Position numbers and translations under genes: made by a program. From positions 1 to 64,000 of the forward strand of contig NZ_JACXYY010000004.1 in the NCBI RefSeq assembly GCF_014779665.1: DNA of 64,000 bases, written 5' to 3'. The notes beneath the pieces are model-generated. The model did no database searches, had not been told where the DNA came from, and saw only the letters and a list, made by a program, of their open reading frames with translations. This DNA comes from Nocardioides hwasunensis. Its GTDB lineage: Bacteria; Actinomycetota; Actinomycetes; Propionibacteriales; Nocardioidaceae. This document shows positions 28,756-37,491 of the stretch, piece after piece; the first letter of the stretch is position 1; the number at the start of each line of letters is the position of its first letter.

Positions 28756-29741
28756 GCGCTGGCCCCCGCTCGTCCGAACCGGTCGGTGCCGGAGGTGGTG
28801 GCGGCGAGCACGACGTCCTCGAGGTGCCGGCGCTCAGGGCTCAGCAGCGTGACGCGCACGCCGGCCTCCACCAGCCGGGCGTTGAGGTCGGCGGGCTCGG
28901 CGCCGCGCACCAGGAGGCGGCCGCCCTCGTGCTCGTCCACGGTGGACTCCACCTCGAGGTCGGGCATGGTCGCGAGCAGGCGCCGCGCCTCCTCGAGGTC
29001 GGGGGTGCGCACCTCGGTCCGGCCGGTGGGCCCGCGCAGCGCGTCCATCTGGTCCTGCAGGACGAGCCGTCCGCCGTCCAGCACGCCCACCCGGGTGCAC
29101 ATCTGCTCGATCTCCGCGAGCAGGTGGCTGGAGAGGAAGACGGTGGTGCCCTCGCGGTTGAGCTCGAGCAGGAGGGTGCGGATCTCGTGGATCCCCTGCG
29201 GGTCGAGGCCGTTGGTCGGCTCGTCGAGCACCAGTAGATCCGGTCGGCGCAGCAGTGCCGCGGCCAGGCCGAGGCGCTGGCGCATCCCCAGGGAGTACGC
29301 CCGCGCCGGCCGGCCGTCGACGCTGGCCAGGCCCACGCGCTCCAGTGCCTCGTCGATGCGGCGCGTGCGGGTGCGGCGCGGTCCGTCGGCACCGGTGGCG
29401 TCGAGGAGCGCGAGGTTGGCGCGTCCCGAGAGGTGCGGATAGGTGCCCGGCCCCTCGACCAAGGCGCCCACGCGCGGCAGCACTGCCCTCGCCGAGCCGG
29501 GCATCGGCTCGCCGAGCACCTCGATGTCACCCGAGGTGGCGAGCACCAGCCCGAGCAGCATCCTCACCGTCGTGGTCTTGCCCGACCCGTTCGCGCCGAG
29601 GAACCCGTAGACGTCACCCTCGCGGACGTCGAGGGCGACCGCGTCGACGGCGGTCACCCGGCCGAAGCGCTTGGTGAGCGCGTCGGTGCGGATCACGCGG
29701 CGTACGTCGTCGGCGGTGGCGCTCGTCGGTGTCGCGCTCAT
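28752..29741 (-). CDS. ABC transporter ATP-binding protein
   Basis: 329 residues. Walker A GANGSGKTT, signature SLGMRQRLGLAAAL, Walker B LLVLDEPTNGLDPQG are present; the C-terminal extension (about 230-329) is typical of NatA/CcmA-like exporters. It overlaps both neighbours by ATGA-type junctions, forming a three-gene operon with a LolA-like protein upstream and the permease downstream. Confidence 0.93.
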   Translation of the reverse strand: MSATPTSATADDVRRVIRTDALTKRFGRVTAVDAVALDVREGDVYGFLGANGSGKTTTVRMLLGLVLATSGDIEVLGEPMPGSARAVLPRVGALVEGPGTYPHLSGRANLALLDATGADGPRRTRTRRIDEALERVGLASVDGRPARAYSLGMRQRLGLAAALLRRPDLLVLDEPTNGLDPQGIHEIRTLLLELNREGTTVFLSSHLLAEIEQMCTRVGVLDGGRLVLQDQMDALRGPTGRTEVRTPDLEEARRLLATMPDLEVESTVDEHEGGRLLVRGAEPADLNARLVEAGVRVTLLSPERRHLEDVVLAATTSGTDRFGRAGASA

Positions 29742-30835
29742 CGCGCCTCGTCCACGAAGACGAAGCCGGCGACCACGTCACGCCCGGCTCGCTCCAAGGC
29801 GTCCCGGGTCAGGGTGCCCGCCAGCAGCCAGCCGCCGTCACCGTCCCCTCCGGTCAGCAACACCCCGAGCGGCCCGACGGAGACGACCGTGCGCTCCGTG
29901 TCCTGCTCGACGCCGGGGGTGATCGCCATCTGGGTGCGGAGCGCGTCGGCCTCACGGTCGCGCAGCGGGATGGCGATCAGCTGGGCGGTCCCTTCGCCGT
30001 AGACCCCGACCGCGCCGTCGGACGCCGGCCCGAGGTCGAGACCCGCCGCGGTGGCGGGCGGGCGGACGGGGGCGTACTGGTTGGCCGCATCGGCGATGTC
30101 GAGCACGTCGTCGACGCTGACGTCCGTGCGCGCGGTGGGCTCGAAGGCGAGGACGTCGTCGGTGGGCGGCTCGGTCGAGACGTCGGTGAGGCTGCTGGTG
30201 AACGACGGCGTGGCCTGCCCGGTGGCGTAGACCTCGACCAGGAGGGGCAGGTGCGAGTCCTGGCCGGTCCAGATGTCGACCCGACCGATGCTCGACAGGT
30301 CCGACGGCGGCCGGACGCGCAGTCCCGCGGCACTCTCGCCGGCCAGCCGACGCGTCGGCAGCGGGGACACGTCGGCGTCGCTCACGCCGCGGAGCAGCCG
30401 TTCGGCCAGCACCGGTGGCACCAGGTCGGCGGGACGGGGCAGCCGGATGGCCGGGTCGCGACTGTAGGTCGCCTCGGCGCGCTCGAAGCTCCACTCCAGC
30501 GTCGTGTCGCCGTTGCGGCGGATGTCGGTCTCACCGGTGGTCAGGAGCCGGTCGACACGCCAGTGCTCGGGGTCGCGCCACCAGGCACGCAGGGTGGTGC
30601 GCTCGCCGAAGAGCGCCGCCACGCCACCGAACCGGTCGGCGTCCGGGAGCTGCAGGGTGCCCTCGGTCTCGACGGTCCCCGACCACGGCTCGTCCACCGC
30701 GGCGCGGGTCTGCTCCAGCAGCTCGGTCGGGCCGACGTCCGCCTCCCCGGCCGGCAGCCACCGCCCCACGAGTGGCGCGACGACGAGCAGTCCCGCTGCC
30801 AGCGCCACCACGCACCAGCGGGAGACTCGAGTCAT
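29738..30835 (-). CDS. Exported LolA/RseB-fold-like protein linked to an ABC exporter
   Basis: 365 residues. A single N-terminal hydrophobic segment (about 6-26) anchors or exports it. Residues about 38-260 (GPTELLEQTRAAVDEPWSGTVETEGTL, WWRDPEHWRVDRL, VDIWTGQDSHLPLLVEVY) resemble the half-barrel fold shared by LolA, LppX and RseB. In actinobacteria such proteins bind lipophilic molecules. Start ATG 30835, preceded by TCCGGAGG. Its stop overlaps the ATPase start, so it may present or accept the exporter's substrate; that role is inferred. Confidence 0.65.
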   Translation of the reverse strand: MTRVSRWCVVALAAGLLVVAPLVGRWLPAGEADVGPTELLEQTRAAVDEPWSGTVETEGTLQLPDADRFGGVAALFGERTTLRAWWRDPEHWRVDRLLTTGETDIRRNGDTTLEWSFERAEATYSRDPAIRLPRPADLVPPVLAERLLRGVSDADVSPLPTRRLAGESAAGLRVRPPSDLSSIGRVDIWTGQDSHLPLLVEVYATGQATPSFTSSLTDVSTEPPTDDVLAFEPTARTDVSVDDVLDIADAANQYAPVRPPATAAGLDLGPASDGAVGVYGEGTAQLIAIPLRDREADALRTQMAITPGVEQDTERTVVSVGPLGVLLTGGDGDGGWLLAGTLTRDALERAGRDVVAGFVFVDEAR

Positions 30836-30882
30836 CCTCCGGACAGTACGCGCCGCCCTCCAACCGCACGGCCCGAAGCTGC

Positions 30883-31338
30883 TCAGCCACCCGGCCGGAT
30901 GGTCACGGCGGCGGTGCTGCTGGCGCCGACCATCGGCCTGCTCGGCGATCCGGGGATGGTGAGCGGCAGGTCGAGCGGAGCCTGCAGCCGGACGGTGACC
31001 GACCGGCCGACCGGGTCCACCCGCACCGCGACGTCGATGCCGGGGAACCTCCGGCCGGCGCCGGCTCGACCCAGGTAGTCGCGCACGGCCGCGGTGACGG
31101 CTGCCTCCTGCTGGGTCAGCCGCTCGGCGTCGAGGCCCTGCTCGTAGATCCCCGCCGAGCCGAGGTCGGCGCCGTAGAGGGCTGCTCCGTCGGCGAGGTT
31201 GTCCAACCCCTGCCGCTGGAGGTACGCCGCCGAGGCGTCGATGACGACCACGACCGCCATCAGCAGGATGCCGGCGAAGCCGATGATCAGCAGCGTGACC
31301 TGACCCCCGTCGTCGGTCTCGGGCCGTCGCCGTCTCAT
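30883..31338 (-). CDS. TadG-like pilus/secretion pseudopilin-domain protein
   Basis: 151 residues. DDGGQVTLLIIGFAGILLMAVVVVIDASAAYLQRQGLDNLADGAALYGA is split here into motif terms: a Gly-Gln-Val start of the membrane helix at about 11-13 and a following LDNLADGAAL helix, both typical of TadG N-termini. The rest is a small exported domain ending in a Pro-Gly-Gly. ATG 31338 overlaps the stop of the TadE-like gene upstream (ATGA). Last of the Tad genes in this cluster. Usual TadG proteins are longer, so it may be a reduced form. Confidence 0.75.
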   Translation of the reverse strand: MRRRRPETDDGGQVTLLIIGFAGILLMAVVVVIDASAAYLQRQGLDNLADGAALYGADLGSAGIYEQGLDAERLTQQEAAVTAAVRDYLGRAGAGRRFPGIDVAVRVDPVGRSVTVRLQAPLDLPLTIPGSPSRPMVGASSTAAVTIRPGG

Positions 31339-31793
31339 CGCTCCTGCGCTCCTGGCGCGCTCTCGACGTACTGCCCGATGGGCACGACGTGCGTGGCATC
31401 GAGGCCGAAGCTCGCGGAGCCGCGACCGAGGATGGTCGGGAAGAACGGGAGGTCCACGCCAGAGTCGACCCGGACCGTGATCACCGACGTGCCGACGTGG
31501 CAGCTCCCCGCCGGTGCGTCGCAGGTGATCCGCACCTGCGCGACCTGCCCCGGGGAGCCCTGGTCGGCCAGCACCTGCCGGACGGCGGCCCGGGCGCGGG
31601 CATCGCCGGTCGCGTCGTCGGGTGCGAGGGCGTACGCCCGGCCCGCGGCCCGCGCAGCGGCACTGGCCGCGAAGGCGCCGCGCTGCACCTCGAAGACCGA
31701 CATCACGATCCAGATGATCGGCACCAGCAAGATGATCGCGAGCCAGCTGAACTCGATGAGGGCGGAGCCCCGGTCGTCGCGGCGGCGGGTCAC
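31335..31793 (-). CDS. TadE-like pseudopilin
   Basis: 152 residues. The N-terminus DDRGSALIEFSWLAIILLVPIIW has the TadE pattern: Glu at about 14 following a Gly-Ser-Ala, then a membrane helix. Two Cys (TCDAPAGSCH) may form a disulphide in the exported part. It overlaps both neighbouring Tad genes by four bases. Confidence 0.8.
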   Translation of the reverse strand: MTRRRDDRGSALIEFSWLAIILLVPIIWIVMSVFEVQRGAFAASAAARAAGRAYALAPDDATGDARARAAVRQVLADQGSPGQVAQVRITCDAPAGSCHVGTSVITVRVDSGVDLPFFPTILGRGSASFGLDATHVVPIGQYVESAPGAQER

Positions 31794-32188
31794 GGCGCGA
31801 CCTCGACCTCGGCGACCGCGTGGCCCGCGACCCGGACGTGGATGCGAGGTCCGCCGAGGCCCAGCACGTCGACGTCGGCCTCCACGACGGCGACGTAGCC
31901 GGGCGCACCACCGACGAGGGCGGGTCGCACGCTCACCGACCGCACGAACTGCCGCGACAGCGCGCCGCTGATGAGCTCCTGCGTCTTGGCCTGGCCCGCG
32001 GGCGCGGACGAGCCGGCCACCGCGGCGTGCCGCGCGCCCTCGGAGGCCGCCGACGCGAGCGTGTTGCGGACGTGGAGGACCAGTGCCAGCTGGAGGATGC
32101 CGAGCACCAGCGGCAGCAGGACCAGCAGGATCAGCACGAAGTCGACGACCGCCGCCCCACGTTCGCCGGTGCGAGCGCGACGTCGCAC
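31790..32188 (-). CDS. TadE-family pseudopilin
   Basis: 132 residues. ERGAAVVDFVLILLVLLPLVLGI is a TadE-type N-terminus with Asp in place of the usual Glu at the +5-like position, followed by HVRNTLASAASEGARHAA, the common helix of this family. Part of the overlapped Tad gene string; first of the three minor pseudopilin genes. Confidence 0.83.
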   Translation of the reverse strand: MRRRARTGERGAAVVDFVLILLVLLPLVLGILQLALVLHVRNTLASAASEGARHAAVAGSSAPAGQAKTQELISGALSRQFVRSVSVRPALVGGAPGYVAVVEADVDVLGLGGPRIHVRVAGHAVAEVEVAP

Positions 32189-32196
32189 CGCGTCCC

Positions 32197-32397
32197 TCAG
32201 CCCCGCACCATCGCGAACGCCTGGGACAGCAGCGCCTGCAGCTGGTCGCGCACGAACGGGGTCAGCGCCGCGACCACGATCGCGGTCATCAGGGTGACCA
32301 TCACCCAGCCGGGGACGTCCCCGCGTTCGTCGCGCCGACGATGTGGAGCGGCGAGGAATCCGATGAGGAGCAGCAGTCCCGCGAGCGGAAGGTGCAT
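32197..32397 (-). CDS. Small Flp-pilin-like membrane protein of the Tad cluster
   Basis: 66 residues. A hydrophobic start (about 3-16), a charged turn PHRRRDERGDVPGW and a second hydrophobic helix (about 30-48). Its place between tadC and the TadE-like genes and its size suggest the Flp major pilin or a related small subunit. A strict prepilin cleavage motif is not obvious, so the assignment leans on context. Start ATG 32397 with AAAGGA seven bases ahead. Confidence 0.6.
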   Translation of the reverse strand: MHLPLAGLLLLIGFLAAPHRRRDERGDVPGWVMVTLMTAIVVAALTPFVRDQLQALLSQAFAMVRG

Positions 32398-32434
32398 GGA
32401 GGTGTCCTTTCGAGTCGTGCAGGTCGGTGGCGGG

Positions 32435-33376
32435 TCAGGGCGTCGCGAGGCGCAGCCCGAGCACGCCGGGATAGAAGGCGAACAGGATCGTCACGGGGAG
32501 GACGAAGAACACGACCGGCGCCATCATCGCGATCTCCTTGCGCGCCGCGGTCTCGATGAGCAGGCGTCGCCCGGCCTCGCGTACGTCGGCCGCCTGGGCG
32601 TGCAGGACGTCGGCCAGCGGGGTGCCGCGCTCGGTGGCGACGGTGACGCCGGTGGCGAAGCGGGCCACGATCGGCAGGCCCGTCGTCCGGGCGAGCGACT
32701 CGAAGGCCGCGCCCACCGGCTCTCCGGTGCGGATCCGGGCGAGGACGTGGCCGAGCTCCTGGGACAGCGCGCCCCGGCTGCGGCGCACGACCCGGTCCAG
32801 CGCCGACACCGGGCTCTCACCGGCGGCGACCGACAGCGCGAGGAGCTCCGCGATCGTGGGGAACTCGACGAGGATCTGGCGCTCGCGATCCTTCACCTGC
32901 GAGCTCAGCCGGTTGTCGCGCAGGAGGACGCCGCAGACGAACCCGAGGCCGCAGAACACGATGGCCGAGGCGATCCCGCCGACCCCGCTCAGCGCCCGCA
33001 GCAGGGTGATCGCCGAGGCGGCGCCGAAGCCGACCAGGCCCCAGACGACCTGCTCGATGCGGAAGTCCTGCACAGTGTGGTCCAGGCCGGCGCGCTCCAG
33101 TCGGCGGCGTACGGACGAGCTGCCGCCGAGCACCCGCTCGACCAGCTCGGCGGTCGAGTCGAGGACCGGTCCGAAGATGCCGGCCGCGGCCGACGTCGGA
33201 GACGACGACGCCGGACGCAGGCTCGGGCTCCGGTCCTCCATCGGGAGGTCACGCAGGTAGGGCAGCACCCGGTCGGCGAGCTGTGGCCGGCGCAGCACGC
33301 TGACCCGCGCGACCACGAGCAGCAGCCCGACGCCCGCGACTGCACCGAGGACGGCTCCCCAGACGGTCGCGCTCAC
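32435..33376 (-). CDS. tadC: Tad pilus inner-membrane platform protein TadC
   Basis: 313 residues with a type II secretion F domain (about 165-300: FPTIAELLALSVAAGESPVSALDRV, LARTTGLPIVARFATGVTVATERGTPLADVL) and membrane helices at the start, near the middle and at the C-terminus. GTG 33376 overlaps the tadB stop. With TadB it forms the platform on which the TadA ATPase acts to build the pilus. Confidence 0.9.
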   Translation of the reverse strand: MSATVWGAVLGAVAGVGLLLVVARVSVLRRPQLADRVLPYLRDLPMEDRSPSLRPASSSPTSAAAGIFGPVLDSTAELVERVLGGSSSVRRRLERAGLDHTVQDFRIEQVVWGLVGFGAASAITLLRALSGVGGIASAIVFCGLGFVCGVLLRDNRLSSQVKDRERQILVEFPTIAELLALSVAAGESPVSALDRVVRRSRGALSQELGHVLARIRTGEPVGAAFESLARTTGLPIVARFATGVTVATERGTPLADVLHAQAADVREAGRRLLIETAARKEIAMMAPVVFFVLPVTILFAFYPGVLGLRLATP

Positions 33377-34227
33377 GACAGGATCCGCTTCTCGACGGGC
33401 AGCCGGCCGATCCGCATCATCGCGGTGTAGGCGAGCAGGCAGACCCCGAAGCCGATGCCCAGCACGAGCACACCCCCGGACGAGGCGTAGCGGCGGATCG
33501 CCGTGGTCTGGAAGGACATCAGCAGCAGCACGATCCATGGCGCCGAGACGGCCAGGCGCGCGCCGTTCACCGTCCAGGCCTGTCGTGACTCGAGCTCGGA
33601 TCGCGTGCGGGCATCGTCGCGCAGGAAGCCGGAGAGGTTGCGCAGCAGGCGACCGAGGTCCCCGCCGCCGACCTCCCGCGCCAGCCGGAGGCCCTCGACG
33701 ACACGGTCGCCGACGGGGTCGGCGAGGCGGTCCTTGAGCCGGTCGAGGCACTCCCCGAAGCGTCCGGTGACCTGGTAGTCGAGGGCGAACTGGGCGAAGT
33801 CGCCACGCAGGGCCTCCGGCCCGTTCGAGCCGAGCGCGGCGACGGCGTCCGGCAGGGAGAGGCCCGCGCGCACGGCGCTCGCGAGGTTGTCGACCGCCTC
33901 CGGCCAGACCTCGGCGAACTCACGGAGTCGGCGCGTGGCTCGCTGACGGAGCACGGCGATCGGGAGGTAGGCCGCCATCACGGCGAAGACGCATGCGACC
34001 GGGACCGTGCGCGAGACCGCCTGCACGAGGGTGAAGACCACCGCGAACAGCACCGCCGACAACGACAGGACGCTCGCAGGAGTGACGTCACCGAGGCCGG
34101 CTCGCCCGAGGAGCCGGCGCAGGGCCGAGGACGTGGGCGTCGTCGGCGCCGACGTGCGCGGCAGGGCGAACGCCGACCAGACCAGGAGCAGGCCGACGCC
34201 GACCCCGAGCCCGACGAGCGCGCCCAT
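33373..34227 (-). CDS. tadB: Tad pilus inner-membrane platform protein TadB
   Basis: 284 residues. Membrane helices near the N-terminus (about 2-22 and 55-95) and C-terminus flank a T2SSF domain (EVWPEAVDNLASAVRAGLSLPDAVAALGS, EVGGGDLGRLLRNLSGFLRDDARTRSELESRQAW). ATG 34227 touches the tadA stop. Order tadA-tadB-tadC is the conserved one. Confidence 0.9.
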   Translation of the reverse strand: MGALVGLGVGVGLLLVWSAFALPRTSAPTTPTSSALRRLLGRAGLGDVTPASVLSLSAVLFAVVFTLVQAVSRTVPVACVFAVMAAYLPIAVLRQRATRRLREFAEVWPEAVDNLASAVRAGLSLPDAVAALGSNGPEALRGDFAQFALDYQVTGRFGECLDRLKDRLADPVGDRVVEGLRLAREVGGGDLGRLLRNLSGFLRDDARTRSELESRQAWTVNGARLAVSAPWIVLLLMSFQTTAIRRYASSGGVLVLGIGFGVCLLAYTAMMRIGRLPVEKRILS

Positions 34228-35519
34228 CAGCGCCCACCCGCGCTCTCGACGGCGAGCACCTGGTGGACGTCGATCCCCACGCGCTCGTAGCGCTCGACCT
34301 GGGCGGGCACTCCCCCCGTGCGCCGCAGCTCCGCGCCGTGACGGACGAAGATCGGCTCGACCTCGATGACGTCGGCCTCGACCCGGCCCGGGACCGAGAC
34401 GATCTCGTTGACCCGGCGCACGCCGTCGGCGCCGACGCCCAGGTGGACGACGAGATCGACGGACGCGGCGACCGTGGGCACCACGAAGCGGGCGGAGATG
34501 TTGTCGCCCGCGAGCAGCGGCAGGGTGCACATCTTGACCAGCGCCTCGCGCGCGGAGTTGGCGTGGAGGGTGCACATCCCCGGCAGCCCGGAGTTGAGGG
34601 CCAGCAGCAGGTCGAGGCACTCGGCGGCGCGGACCTCGCCGACGATGATCCGGCTCGGACGCATCCGCAGCGCCTCCTTGACGAGGTCGCGCAGCACGAT
34701 CTCGCCGGTCTGCTCGAGGCCCGCCTGCCGGGTCTGCATGGCCACCCAGTCCGGGTGGCTGAACCGCAGCTCGAAGACCTCCTCCGCGCTGACCACCCGC
34801 TCGCCGCCGGGCACCGACGCGGCCAGGCAGTTGAGCATCGTGGTCTTGCCCGCCTGGGTGCCGCCGGCGACCAGGATGTTCATCCCGGCACGCACCGAGG
34901 CCTCGAGGAAGCGGGCCGCCTGCGGCGTCAGGCTGCCCAGCGCGACGAGGTCGGCGAGCCGGTGCGCGCGGAGCAGGAACTTGCGGATGTTGACCGCGGT
35001 GAAGCCACGGGTGATCCCCTCGAGGACCACGTGGAGGCGGTGGCCCTCGGGCAGCATCGCGTCGACGAACGGGGTGCTGACGTCGAGACGGCGCCCGCTG
35101 GACTTGAGCATCCGCTCGACCAGCTCGTCGACCTGCTCCTTGTCGAGGCGGAGGTTGGTCAGCTCGTGGCGGCCTCGACGGGCGATGAACACGCGCTCGG
35201 GTGAGTTGATCCACACCTCCTCGACCTCGGGGTCCTCGAGGAACGGCTGCAGCGGGCCGAAGCCGGACACGCGGGCCACCAGCTGCCCGACCAGGGCGTC
35301 CGCGTCGGCGACCGGCGCCACCGCCCCGGTCAGGCTGAGCTCGTCGTGCGCCCGCACGACGTCCTCGGCGATCCGTCGCACGAGCAGCGCCTCGCGCTGC
35401 GGGTCGACGCCCTCGCGCCGCACCTGCTCGCGCACCCGCCCGTCGAGCCGCTCCACGAGGTCGGCGTCGCCGTCCGGGCGCGAGCGCACCGACCCCCGCT
35501 CGATGCGGTCAACTGCCAT
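34227..35519 (-). CDS. tadA: Tad/CpaF secretion ATPase TadA
   Basis: 430 residues. Walker A GGTQAGKT at about 219-226, Walker B region IIVGEVRAAECLDLLLALNSG, and the His box GMCTLHANSAREAL are present. It powers assembly of Flp-type pili from the cytoplasm. First gene of the cluster (start ATG 35519); the partner genes for CpaE and CpaB are 25 kb away at 60.9-62.8 kb, and no prepilin peptidase is in the window. Confidence 0.95.
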   Translation of the reverse strand: MAVDRIERGSVRSRPDGDADLVERLDGRVREQVRREGVDPQREALLVRRIAEDVVRAHDELSLTGAVAPVADADALVGQLVARVSGFGPLQPFLEDPEVEEVWINSPERVFIARRGRHELTNLRLDKEQVDELVERMLKSSGRRLDVSTPFVDAMLPEGHRLHVVLEGITRGFTAVNIRKFLLRAHRLADLVALGSLTPQAARFLEASVRAGMNILVAGGTQAGKTTMLNCLAASVPGGERVVSAEEVFELRFSHPDWVAMQTRQAGLEQTGEIVLRDLVKEALRMRPSRIIVGEVRAAECLDLLLALNSGLPGMCTLHANSAREALVKMCTLPLLAGDNISARFVVPTVAASVDLVVHLGVGADGVRRVNEIVSVPGRVEADVIEVEPIFVRHGAELRRTGGVPAQVERYERVGIDVHQVLAVESAGGR

Positions 35520-35556
35520 GGCGCCCTACCTCCCGGAGCGAGTGCTGGGCGTCAAG

Positions 35557-36596
35557 TTACCCATGACAGACCGTCGCGAACCATCCCCTCGGTAAAGACT
35601 GTGGAGAACTCGCGCATCGACCTGCGGCTGCCGCTCCCCGGTCGGCGAGCAAGGGCGAGCACGTCATCGGCGGCGCCTGTCCGAGCGGCAGATGGTCCGG
35701 CGTGGGGGAGCAGTCCGTGCCGAAGCGCTCGATCGCGCAGTCGCTGATCGCCAGCTCCACGGGGTCGTTCCAGGTGCTGGTGCCGACCAGCTTGGCGAAC
35801 GGGATCTCCTCACACTCCTCGTACGCGCCCTCGTCGCCGTGGCGTACGTCCTCGATCCTGGCCACGAAGGACCGGTCGAGGTCCACCCGTCGGCAACGAC
35901 GTCCGTCGGGCAGGAGGCACAGCGCTGCGGTCGCCAGGTCGAGGTTGGTCGTCGGCACGATCGGTCGCGGCACGACGTTGGGCAGGTACCCGGGGCCGGG
36001 TCCACGGTGGACGGGGGTCGCCGGGTCCGCCGCTGGTCCACGATCGCCGCCGCGACCAGGTCGCGGAACCCGGGGGCGTCCGCCTTCACCAGCGAGCCCG
36101 CGGTCGGGAAGCCGCCGGCCTCGGCCAGCTCCCGCACGTGGCACTCGCCGTATCCGTGGGTGATGGTCGACGTCGAGCCGTCGGGATATCCGAAGACGTA
36201 CTTGATGCGGGGCCGGCCCTCCTGCGTGCAAAAGAGGGCCGGGTCGTCGGGCCAGCCGGGTCGCGCGTTGACCTCGTCGACGAGGGCCGCGACGCCCTGG
36301 ACCAGCGGGTCGTCCGGGGCCGCGATGCCCTCCAGCCACTGCGGACCCTGCGAGACGGGATCGTCGCCCGGGCAGACCCGCAGGCTGACGGCGCCGGACG
36401 GAAGGTCGCCTTGGGGGTAGTCTGGCCTCGCATCCCACGCCGGGCACGGCGGCACCGTCGCCGGGTCGACCACGGGCACGTCCAGCTGCCGAGGATCCTG
36501 CCGGTCCACGTAAACGGGTTCGCCAGACGGCGACGGGCAGGCCACCACCGTGCACGAGAGCACGAGTGCGACGTACGTCCGCCACTGCCACGCCAT
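35557..36596 (-). pseudogene. Cys-rich lipoprotein gene with a single-base frameshift
   Basis: The N-terminal part starts at ATG 36596 with a lipoprotein leader (LVLSCTVVAC) and runs through TITHGYGECHVRELAEAGGF to AAAIVDQRRTRRPP. The sensible continuation (GPGYLPNVVPRPIVPTTNLDLATAALCLLPDG to the TAA at 35557) lies in another frame. The 1040-base span is one base short of a whole number of codons. One extra G in the five-G run at 36013-36017 would join the two halves exactly. So it is either a recent pseudogene or an assembly error in a homopolymer. Function unknown; no family recognised. Confidence 0.65.
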
Positions 36597-36614
36597 GAGT
36601 CGATGGTCGCCGCA

Positions 36615-36632
36615 CTGGGCGGTTGCGCCCAG
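36615..36632. terminator. Hairpin between the TetR gene and the lipoprotein gene
   Basis: CTGGGCG at 36615-36621 and CGCCCAG at 36626-36632 form a perfect 7-bp stem with loop GTTG. It lies about 50 bases past the TetR stop and can end that transcript. Confidence 0.5.
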
Positions 36633-36684
36633 CGGCGCGGCACAACCGTGACCGAGCCGTGACGCGAGCTCCGCGGTCGCTGGC

Positions 36685-37410
36685 CTACGGCCCGGCGGTC
36701 GCCACCCGGTCGAGCCACTCCCCCATGAGCTCGCGCTCGGCGTCGCTAAGGCCGGGGAGGTCCGGCAGCACGGCCCGCACCGCAACGACCGCGGCGATCG
36801 CGGCGATCGGACCGGACTCCCGCGACGGCGCCCCGTCCACCAGGATCTGTGCGAGCACTGCGGAGAGCATCGCGTCGGGCAGGCGTACGTCGCGCCCGTC
36901 GGGGTCAGTGGCGAGCAGCGCCTGCACCGCGCCGGTCCCGGCGGCGTGGATCATCTCGACGGCGTGCGGCTCATCGACGGCCAGCAGCCCCGCGGCCGCG
37001 ATGCGGTGCACCCTGCCCTCGAGCACCTGACGTCCGAGCCGGATCCCGGGCGAGTCCCGGACCCTCCCCGGATCGCTCAGCAGCGCGAACACCGCGGGGT
37101 TGGCGAGACCGAACTCGATCTGTCGCGCCCAACTTCGACGAAGGTCGTCCACCGGGTCGACGTCGTCGGCCTGCGCGGCCACGGCAGCCGCCTTCTGGGT
37201 GGCGTACGTCGTCATGACGTGCTCAAGGACCGCGTCGAGCAGGCCGTCCTTGTCGCCGAACAAGCGGTAGATCGACGGCGGCTGGACGCCGGCGTCGTCG
37301 GCGACGCCGCGCGTGGTGACCGCGCTCGTGCCGTGCTCCTGGAGCCGCCGCGCGGCCACCTCCACGATCCGGGTGCGGGCATCGTCGCGAGCAGTGGTCC
37401 CACGTGGCAT
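36685..37410 (-). CDS. TetR-family transcriptional regulator
   Basis: 241 residues. The HTH is at about 13-58 (RIVEVAARRLQEHGTSAVTTRGVADDAGVQPPSIYRLFGDKDGLLDAVLEHV), here named only by its position and key turn QPPSIYRLF. The C-terminal domain is long for the family and would bind a small ligand. It is divergent from an NmrA-type oxidoreductase gene across an 81-base gap with repeated TATCG elements, so it most likely represses that gene and itself. Confidence 0.9.
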   Translation of the reverse strand: MPRGTTARDDARTRIVEVAARRLQEHGTSAVTTRGVADDAGVQPPSIYRLFGDKDGLLDAVLEHVMTTYATQKAAAVAAQADDVDPVDDLRRSWARQIEFGLANPAVFALLSDPGRVRDSPGIRLGRQVLEGRVHRIAAAGLLAVDEPHAVEMIHAAGTGAVQALLATDPDGRDVRLPDAMLSAVLAQILVDGAPSRESGPIAAIAAVVAVRAVLPDLPGLSDAERELMGEWLDRVATAGP

Positions 37411-37420
37411 GGATCAACGG

Positions 37421-37483
37421 TATCGCAAATCTGTTATCGGTGTGATTCCATTGATATCGACACTCGCCTTCCATCGATAACAG
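37421..37483. promoter_or_regulatory. Operator cluster between TetR and oxidoreductase genes
   Basis: CTGTTATCG at 37431-37439 and its exact reverse complement CGATAACAG at 37475-37483 flank the centre of the divergent gap. Additional TATCG boxes lie at 37421-37425 and 37455-37459. Four half-sites in about 60 bases of unusually AT-rich DNA suggest TetR binding that covers both promoters. Confidence 0.45.
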
Positions 37484-37491
37484 GAGTTCCC

